Assembly: GCA_025055465.1 (NCBI GenBank)
Contig: JANWXA010000037.1
Coordinates: 1-12,005, forward strand
DNA length: 12,005 nucleotides
Direction of reading: 5' to 3'
Source of the DNA: Candidatus Kapaibacterium sp.
GTDB lineage: Bacteria; Bacteroidota; Ignavibacteria; Kapaibacteriales; HRBIN21
In this document: positions 7,351 through 12,005 of the stretch, one piece after another
Position numbering within the stretch: position 1 is the first letter of the stretch
How the letters are laid out: every line of letters starts with the position of its first letter
Translations under genes and position numbers: made by a program
Notes under the pieces: model-generated
What the model was told of the DNA's origin: nothing
Seen by the model: the letters and a program-made list of their open reading frames with translations, nothing else
The model's database searches: none

Positions 7351-8970
7351 ATGAAAACATACGCAGCCCCCCTCATAGGGATCGGTCTCTCTCTCTGCTT
7401 GTGCCTCAAGGCCTCGGTACCACGCCTTGCTCTGGTTGTAGTCTTCGATCAAATGCGAGGGGACTATCTCTGGCGTTGGCAGCCTTTCTGGAAAGGCGGA
7501 TTCCAGAAACTGACGGCAGAGGGATTTGCTTACCGAAACTGCTTCATCCGGCACGCGGCGACCGTTACTTGTGCCGGACACGCCACTATCTCTACTGGTG
7601 CACCTCCAGAACAGCATGGTATCAGTGGTAACACCATCGTTGCAAAGTGTTGTAAGCGCTTCCTGATTGGATGCGCGGAGGATACGACAGGTGTGCCATC
7701 AACTATTTGGCTGCAGCTTCCTGCGGTAGGCGATCTCCTACGGCAACAGTTTCCAGGAGCAAAAGTTGTTTCGCTCTCTCATAAAGCGCGTGCCGCCATC
7801 ATGATGGGAGGCCATACCCCCACAGCCGTGTTGTGGCTGGACCCAGAGCATGGAAAGCTGGTCAGCATGCCTGGATTATCCAAGCCTCGATGGCTCGACG
7901 AATGGAACCGTCTCTACTCCCCACAACAGTACGCCGGCAAGGTATGGTACCCTTCCTTGCCAGCAGCGTTAGCCCCATCAGACTCTGTACCATGGGAGCC
8001 TCGTTTTCCAGGGGGTACATGCTCATTTCCCCATCGGGTTCCCACAGAGGAAGCAGAGTTCTGGGACGGCTTCCTGCTATCGCCCTACTCCGTAGAGTGG
8101 CTCTTCAATGCTGCACGGAATGCCGTCACACACGAGCGTCTGGGAATGGACTCCATTCCAGATCTTTTATGGATAAGCATCTCCACAACGGACTTTCTCG
8201 GACATCAGTTTGGCCCGGATAGCCGCGAGCTGCTGGAACTATATCTGGCATGCGACCGTGCATTGGGTGAGTTCATTCGCTTTCTGGACAGTGCTGTTGG
8301 TCGTTCGCAGTACGTGCTGGTACTAACCTCCGACCACGGTGTGGCACCGATCCCGGAGATGCTCGCCCGCAGTAGCCCCGGAGCATACCCAGGAATAGAC
8401 GCTGGGCGCATCTCGCTGGACGATCTGACTACCTTCCTCCACCGTAAGCTCACCCAGGCCTTTGGTCCACGTGCAGGAATCTTCTGGCTGTCTTTGGCTC
8501 CACCCCTCCTCTTGCTGCATCGCAACCTCATTGAGGGAGCAGGTGTCCGTCCCGATGACGTCCGAGACAGCCTCCAACTCTGGCTCACCAACTACGAAGG
8601 CATAGGCATCGTGGTGCCGGATGTCGCATTACGAAATAGCATCTCTCATACCGCAACCGGAGTATCGGATAGCCTTCTCGCTCTCCTGCGCCGAACTTTC
8701 CCCCCGTCCCAGACCGCCGACCTCCTGCTTTATCCCCGGCCCTTTTGGATCTTCGGCACAGAGGCGGCAACAACTCACGGCACCCCTTATGACTATGACC
8801 GTTTTGTGCCCTTAGTGTTTTTCGGAAACACTGTCACTGGCGGAAGCTCAGCCGAACCTACTTCGCCCGAGGATATCGCTCCGACAATCGCCACTCTCCT
8901 CGGCGTCTCCATACCAACAGCAACAGGAAAAGCTCTACTCCTCCGCTCGGCAGAACGCACCCAACCGTAG
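7351..8970 (+). CDS. PafA-like alkaline phosphatase (phosphodiesterase/nucleotide pyrophosphatase superfamily)
   Basis: An exported alkaline phosphatase of the PafA type, 539 residues, expected to release phosphate from phosphomonoesters in the periplasm. A signal-like N-terminus (MKTYAAPLIGIGLSLCLCLKAS) leads to the metal ligand Asp33 in VFDQMRGDYL. The nucleophile is Thr73 in TVTCAGHATISTG, followed by Asn94 in SGNTIV. Lys145 and Arg147 in HKARAAI match the K-x-R pair of PafA that distinguishes monoesterases from diesterases. The zinc ligands are Asp281 and His285 (TDFLGH), Asp328-His329 (SDHG) and His476 (THGTPY). All key residues are present and the length fits the family. A GTG at 7279 would extend it by 24 residues, but the ATG at 7351 begins the signal peptide and is preferred. 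The ribosome site is weak (AAGAAAG). Phosphate regulation is possible, but no Pho box was recognised. Confidence 0.93.
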   Translation: MKTYAAPLIGIGLSLCLCLKASVPRLALVVVFDQMRGDYLWRWQPFWKGGFQKLTAEGFAYRNCFIRHAATVTCAGHATISTGAPPEQHGISGNTIVAKCCKRFLIGCAEDTTGVPSTIWLQLPAVGDLLRQQFPGAKVVSLSHKARAAIMMGGHTPTAVLWLDPEHGKLVSMPGLSKPRWLDEWNRLYSPQQYAGKVWYPSLPAALAPSDSVPWEPRFPGGTCSFPHRVPTEEAEFWDGFLLSPYSVEWLFNAARNAVTHERLGMDSIPDLLWISISTTDFLGHQFGPDSRELLELYLACDRALGEFIRFLDSAVGRSQYVLVLTSDHGVAPIPEMLARSSPGAYPGIDAGRISLDDLTTFLHRKLTQAFGPRAGIFWLSLAPPLLLLHRNLIEGAGVRPDDVRDSLQLWLTNYEGIGIVVPDVALRNSISHTATGVSDSLLALLRRTFPPSQTADLLLYPRPFWIFGTEAATTHGTPYDYDRFVPLVFFGNTVTGGSSAEPTSPEDIAPTIATLLGVSIPTATGKALLLRSAERTQP

Positions 8971-8981
8971 GAGTCCCCTAC
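8967..8981. terminator. small hairpin spanning both convergent stop codons
   Basis: GTAGG and CCTAC form a five-pair stem around the loop AGTCC. Each arm contains the TAG stop codon of one of the two converging genes (phosphatase on plus, redoxin on minus), leaving only 7 bases between stops. The stem is short and no U-run follows, so a terminator role is tentative; the symmetry may partly follow from both genes ending in TAG. Confidence 0.3.
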
Positions 8982-9574
8982 CGACGGCGCCACTTGATTG
9001 TGCAACCAATGGCCCGGGTCTCCCGTACAGGCGGCACTCCACCCCGCAACAGGGCGTTCACTGACTCGGCGACATAGCGCTGCTCAACTGCACCAGGATC
9101 TTCTGCATTGTCATCAATAGCACCGATATAGGCCACTACGAGGCGCTCTCCCACACGCTGGAGGACATACGCGTGGGGCGTGCGCCGGGCTTTGAATTGG
9201 CGCGCAACCTCCTGTGTTTCATCCCACAAGTACGGGAACGGATATCCCTTCTCGGCTGCCCGCTGCTGCATCTTTTGATAGGAATCCTCTGGCGACCGCT
9301 CCGGATCATTCGGCTGGATGGTAAGGACGGGAAAACCTTTAGGAGCAAACTCCCGGTGGAGCTCAATAATCCGCTCCTCATACGCCTTAGCGTAGGGACA
9401 GCTATTACACGTGAACACTATAATAACCCCACGGCCCGTGGTGGCATACTGCGTCAGAGCAACCATCTTCCCGTCCACATTGCGCAGTTGAAAGTCTCTG
9501 ACGGTATCCCCTACAGTGTACGCCAGCGTCGTGGAAACAAAGAAACCAAAGAGCAAAACCTGCCGAACAATCAT
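8978..9574 (-). CDS. exported thioredoxin-fold redoxin with CNSC motif
   Basis: A 198-residue thioredoxin-fold protein of the AhpC/TSA-redoxin type. A short hydrophobic N-terminus (MIVRQVLLFGFFVSTTLA) suggests export or membrane anchoring. The domain begins at VGDTVRDFQLRNVDGK. The active site is FTCNSCPYAKAYEER with Cys56 and Cys59, a CxxC followed by Pro-Tyr as in this subfamily. The cis-proline is in RTPHAYVL (Pro133). The C-terminus holds another cysteine in the family-typical AIGCTIKW (Cys191). The partner and substrate are unknown; a periplasmic thiol reductase or peroxidase-like role is inference. The ATG at 9574 is chosen because GGAG lies six bases upstream and the stop of the preceding thioredoxin gene overlaps it by one base (TGATG), indicating coupling. 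The frame stays open to 9805, but that part is antisense-like noise over the neighbour and lacks family similarity. Confidence 0.9.
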   Translation of the reverse strand: MIVRQVLLFGFFVSTTLAYTVGDTVRDFQLRNVDGKMVALTQYATTGRGVIIVFTCNSCPYAKAYEERIIELHREFAPKGFPVLTIQPNDPERSPEDSYQKMQQRAAEKGYPFPYLWDETQEVARQFKARRTPHAYVLQRVGERLVVAYIGAIDDNAEDPGAVEQRYVAESVNALLRGGVPPVRETRAIGCTIKWRRR

Positions 9575-10077
9575 CACCAGCTCCGGTAACGTTGAACATA
9601 CTGCTCCAAAGTATCGACTCTGGTCTCGCCCTCTATGAGTACCGAGAGCGAGTCTGCCGCTCTCCATAATATGGTTGCTGGAAGGGTGCCCGACCACTCT
9701 GTGTGGATCGTATCCAGCCATCGGGTCCCCTTCCCATACTCTAACAAGAAGACAGGTGCTATAAGACGCCGGCGCGCAAGGAATGGTTTGACTCGAACTG
9801 CCCACTGCGCACGAGGTTCCACATTGACCAACCAGACACGAACTGGCATATCTCGGTAGCGATGCGCCAGAGTATCAAAAGACGGCAACTTTTCAATGCA
9901 AGGACGGCACCATGTTGCCCATAAGTTGACCAGCACGATGGTGTCTCCCTGCCGTTGCAGCCGATGGCGTAGCTCTGTCGGTGTAACCAGCGCCGGCTCT
10001 GTCCCCGTCTGCATTCCATCTATACTCGACCACAGAAGTCCCAAGGCAACTCCTGACTGGGCCACCAACCTCCTCAT
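9574..10077 (-). CDS. TlpA-like thioredoxin
   Basis: A 167-residue TlpA/ResA-type thioredoxin, probably anchored or exported, that would reduce disulfides of envelope proteins such as apocytochromes. The domain runs from about residue 30 to the end. It includes IVLVNLWATWCRPC with Cys57 and Cys60 (the WCxPC active site), KLPSFDTLAHRY on the first helix and the cis-proline in GTLPATIL (Pro133). The N-terminal 20 residues (MRRLVAQSGVALGLLW) are hydrophobic but a weak signal peptide. The start is uncertain. No ribosome site precedes the ATG at 10077, whereas codons 2-3 read AGGAGG and are followed three bases later by an in-frame GTG at 10065, a possible alternative start. It sits 68 bases after the PD40 gene and overlaps the second redoxin gene by one base. 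The adjacency of two CxxC proteins suggests a shared redox relay. Confidence 0.88.
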   Translation of the reverse strand: MRRLVAQSGVALGLLWSSIDGMQTGTEPALVTPTELRHRLQRQGDTIVLVNLWATWCRPCIEKLPSFDTLAHRYRDMPVRVWLVNVEPRAQWAVRVKPFLARRRLIAPVFLLEYGKGTRWLDTIHTEWSGTLPATILWRAADSLSVLIEGETRVDTLEQYVQRYRSW

Positions 10078-10126
10078 AGCACAGCATAGAAGTACATTGC
10101 GGAAACCCCTGCACGAATTTCTTACC

Positions 10127-10139
10127 GGTAGCTCCTACC
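10127..10139. other. small hairpin between the PD40 and TlpA-like genes
   Basis: GGTAG and CTACC flank a three-base loop, giving a perfect five-pair stem 7 bases past the PD40 stop codon. It is too small and lacks a U-run for a confident terminator. It could stabilise the upstream message end or be chance. Confidence 0.25.
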
Positions 10140-10145
10140 TTGTGG

Positions 10146-11021
10146 CTATTCTGGCTTGGACATTCTTCGCGGTATCGGAAGTCCTTGCGACTCTCCACAG
10201 AGATAGGCACTAAAGATATTCAGCCCTTCGCCTGGGCTGTTTCGGACAAACAGCGCTCCTCTGGCGAAAGGAAGCGGACTGAAATCAGATTCATCGGCTT
10301 CGGTATTGAGGTCCACGAGAGGTTCAGGAGGCTGCCACTGTCCATCCCAACGGCGGACACTCATGAAGAGGTCGTATCCCCCTGCTCCGCCGTGGCCATT
10401 GGAGGCAAAGAAAAGCGTATCAGCAGTAGCCAGAAAAGGGGTAATCTCGTTGCCCGGGGAGTTCAGTAGCCGCATGCTCTCGGGCGCGGTCCAGTGTCCA
10501 TCATCACTCCGATAGCATATCCAGAGGTCTGTACCTCCTTGGCCGCCGGCACGGTCGGAGGCAAACACCATCGTCATACCATCAGGAGAAATCGTAGGAT
10601 GAGCTGTAAAGGCCTCTTCAGCCCCCACCACCAGTTCGGGTACATCCGCCCAGTACCATCTGCGGTCAGCTCCCTGTCGGACCCGGACAATGTGCAAATA
10701 CGCTTGTCGGCGTCCAGGACGGTAGCGGCATAGATATAGCCATCCATCAGGCGAAGGTGCGGTGTACGAGAGATGGTGGCCCACAGGGTTCAGGCCGTCC
10801 AGCTCCTGAGGAGTACCCCAACCCGTGTCATGCCAGGAAGCAGTATAGATCCGAGACTCTCCGCGCCGCGTCGAGCTCAAGAGCAGGCGCTGCCCTGCCC
10901 GATCCCACACTGGGGCAAAGTCGTCGGCCGAAGAATTCAGCACAATGACGCTTCCCCCGTCGCACCACTGTGCTACAAGCAGAGGGGAACTAAGTCCAAC
11001 CAAGAAGACAACAGCGATCAT
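10146..11021 (-). CDS. exported PD40/WD40-like beta-propeller protein (TolB-like)
   Basis: A 291-residue exported protein made of PD40 (WD40-like, TolB-type) propeller blades. The signal peptide MIAVVFLVGLSSPLLVAQ has probable cleavage A17|Q18, although its n-region lacks the usual positive charge. Blade motifs recur: SADDFAPVWDRAGQRLLLSS (residues 31-50), YTAPSPDGWLYLCRY (86-100), HPTISPDGMTMVFASDRAGG (141-160), and TPFLATADTLFFASNGHGG (194-212) ending in YDLFMSVR. In Bacteroidota such repeats often precede an OmpA peptidoglycan-binding domain; here the protein ends without one. A scaffold or ligand-binding role in the periplasm is likely, but no function can be named. It begins 9 bases after the KtrA gene stop, so it belongs to the same transcription unit. 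Confidence 0.85.
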   Translation of the reverse strand: MIAVVFLVGLSSPLLVAQWCDGGSVIVLNSSADDFAPVWDRAGQRLLLSSTRRGESRIYTASWHDTGWGTPQELDGLNPVGHHLSYTAPSPDGWLYLCRYRPGRRQAYLHIVRVRQGADRRWYWADVPELVVGAEEAFTAHPTISPDGMTMVFASDRAGGQGGTDLWICYRSDDGHWTAPESMRLLNSPGNEITPFLATADTLFFASNGHGGAGGYDLFMSVRRWDGQWQPPEPLVDLNTEADESDFSPLPFARGALFVRNSPGEGLNIFSAYLCGESQGLPIPRRMSKPE

Positions 11022-11030
11022 TTCCCACTC

Positions 11031-11726
11031 TCACGACGCCTCAAGTAACCGCTGTAGCTCCCGCTCTTGCCCAAACACAACTAAAATATCATCTTGTTCA
11101 ATCACGGTCTCCGGTGTCGGGACTCCCAGGACACGCACCCGTTCGTGCTGTCCAAGACTCAAAAGTCCAGCCCGGCGCTCCACCCGCTTGATCGTAACCA
11201 GATTTAGCCCATAGCGCTCGCGCAATCCAATTTCCCGCACGCTCTTACCCACAAAATGCTGAGGCGCCCCCACCTCCACAATACTGTACTCCGGCGACAG
11301 CTCAAAAGCCTTCTGTACTTTACCCAGCAGGAGCCGATTGGCCAACGCCTCGGCAGCCTCTGCTTCTGGCAATATGAGCTCGTGTATTCCCATTAACCGC
11401 AGCAAGCGCTCGTGTACAGGGGAAATGACTCGGTTGATGATCCGCTTGACCCCAATTTCTTGTAACGATGCCGTCGTTAAAAGGGAGCTCTGAAAATCTT
11501 CCCCAATAGCAACCACGACAATATCCATATCGCGCAGGCCCAGTTTGCGCAGAGGACGCTGCTCTGTTGAATCCAGCACAACGGCAATCGCGACCCGATC
11601 CTGCAACACCTCCACACGCTCTGGATCCCGATCAACAGCAATTACCTCACATCCCTCCTCCGTAAGTCGTAACGCCAGATTCATCCCAAAGTGACCCAGT
11701 CCAATGACAGCAACTCGCAAGCTCAT
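11031..11726 (-). CDS. KtrA/TrkA-type potassium uptake regulatory subunit
   Basis: A cytoplasmic RCK-domain protein of 231 residues that gates the KtrB/TrkH potassium channel in response to nucleotides. The RCK_N (TrkA-N) Rossmann domain spans about residues 3-120, with GLGHFG at 9-14 and the acidic VDRD at 31-34 ending the second strand. The RCK_C (TrkA-C) domain spans about 145-228 (YSIVEVGAPQHFVGKSV to DDILVVFGQ). The single RCK_N/RCK_C pair and the length match KtrA rather than the duplicated enterobacterial TrkA. The ATG at 11726 is preferred because GAGGG lies eight bases upstream. A GTG at 11741 would overlap the KtrB stop by four bases (GTGA) and add five residues. It directly follows the channel subunit gene and precedes the PD40 gene by 9 bases. 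Confidence 0.93.
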   Translation of the reverse strand: MSLRVAVIGLGHFGMNLALRLTEEGCEVIAVDRDPERVEVLQDRVAIAVVLDSTEQRPLRKLGLRDMDIVVVAIGEDFQSSLLTTASLQEIGVKRIINRVISPVHERLLRLMGIHELILPEAEAAEALANRLLLGKVQKAFELSPEYSIVEVGAPQHFVGKSVREIGLRERYGLNLVTIKRVERRAGLLSLGQHERVRVLGVPTPETVIEQDDILVVFGQERELQRLLEAS

Positions 11727-11737
11727 GGCAAGCACCC

Positions 11738-12005
11738 TCACGTAATGATGATGCGTTCTCGAGGATAATAATAGCGCTCCGCCGGACGCGCCGGAATAAG
11801 CACTGACAGAACCGTCAACACCCCAATACGCCCGATCAACATGACTGTGACCAACAGGAGCTTTGACGCCGGTGAGAGCTCCTCCGTAACACCACGTGAG
11901 AGCCCTACGGTTCCCAAAGCAGAAGCAGCTTCAAAGAGCAGATCCAACAGTGGCGTGTTGGGTTCCAATACCTGTAGGATAACCGTGACCGTCAGAAGAA
12001 ACGCT
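11738..12005 (-). CDS. KtrB/TrkH-type potassium transporter subunit, C-terminal fragment (5' end beyond window)
   Basis: The C-terminal 88 residues of a K+ channel-like transport subunit in the inner membrane; the gene runs off the right edge. The visible part includes the last pore repeat, with the filter-like SALGTVGLSRG. Next come the membrane helix KLLLVTVMLIGRIGVLTVLSVLI, containing the conserved M-x-I-G-R-x-G, and the characteristic tail RYYYPRERIIIT. The frame is open across the whole visible stretch. A TTG at 11968 is not a real start, because the codons upstream (LLTVTVILQV) continue the membrane protein. It pairs with the KtrA gene whose start lies within 12 bases of this stop, which supports a KtrAB system rather than a lone TrkH. 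Confidence 0.93.
   Translation of the reverse strand, partial: AFLLTVTVILQVLEPNTPLLDLLFEAASALGTVGLSRGVTEELSPASKLLLVTVMLIGRIGVLTVLSVLIPARPAERYYYPRERIIIT

Noticed and set aside
9575..9805. N-terminal extension of the CNSC redoxin frame
   Set aside because: This part overlaps the TlpA-like gene. A start with GGAG and a TGATG junction at 9574 begins exactly at the hydrophobic leader, so the extension is an open-frame accident.

Overview
The window reads as an ordinary, densely packed stretch of chromosome from a Gram-negative bacterium. A member of the Bacteroidota/Chlorobi (FCB) group is most likely, perhaps an Ignavibacteria- or Kapabacteria-like lineage with fairly high GC. This is inferred from several traits. 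There is an outer-membrane beta-barrel protein of the FadL/PorV type, a DUF3108 periplasmic protein, a PafA-type alkaline phosphatase and a PD40 beta-propeller protein. Four exported proteins have signal peptides whose natural cleavage point is A|Q, the pattern known as the Bacteroidetes Q-rule. I see no tRNA, rRNA, CRISPR array, insertion sequence, phage gene or integrase. No gap between genes exceeds about 180 bases.

Layout. Positions 1-152 are a leader without a convincing gene. A plus-strand pair follows: alanine dehydrogenase (153-1283) and an exported outer-membrane barrel protein (1354-2772). A hairpin at 2788-2812 separates this pair from a minus-strand block of five tightly packed genes read from 7174 down to 2843: an S41 carboxyl-terminal processing protease, a DUF3108 periplasmic protein, a BadF/BcrA-type sugar kinase, a gamma-carbonic-anhydrase-like hexapeptide protein and a small exported OB-fold protein. 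Gaps in the block are at most 35 bases and two junctions overlap, so it is probably one operon. A 176-base divergent region (7175-7350) separates it from a plus-strand PafA-like alkaline phosphatase (7351-8970). That gene converges, with only 7 bases between stop codons, on a second minus-strand block: the end of a KtrB/TrkH potassium-channel subunit (cut by the window edge), its KtrA/TrkA regulatory subunit, a PD40 propeller protein, a TlpA-like thioredoxin and a second redoxin.

How the genes fit together. Most products act in or on the envelope: the outer-membrane barrel, periplasmic protease, DUF3108 and OB-fold proteins, phosphatase, propeller protein, and two proteins with intact CxxC thioredoxin motifs. 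KtrAB would supply regulated potassium uptake, and alanine dehydrogenase links alanine to pyruvate. The protease and the possible N-acetylglucosamine-type kinase could both relate to cell-wall turnover, but that is inference from neighbourhood. All the genes belong to recognisable families, and I found no clear novel defence or mobile system. The points most worth following up are the A|Q export signals, the composition and overlaps of the five-gene block, the redoxin pair attached to KtrAB, and the compact convergent junction at 8967-8981.
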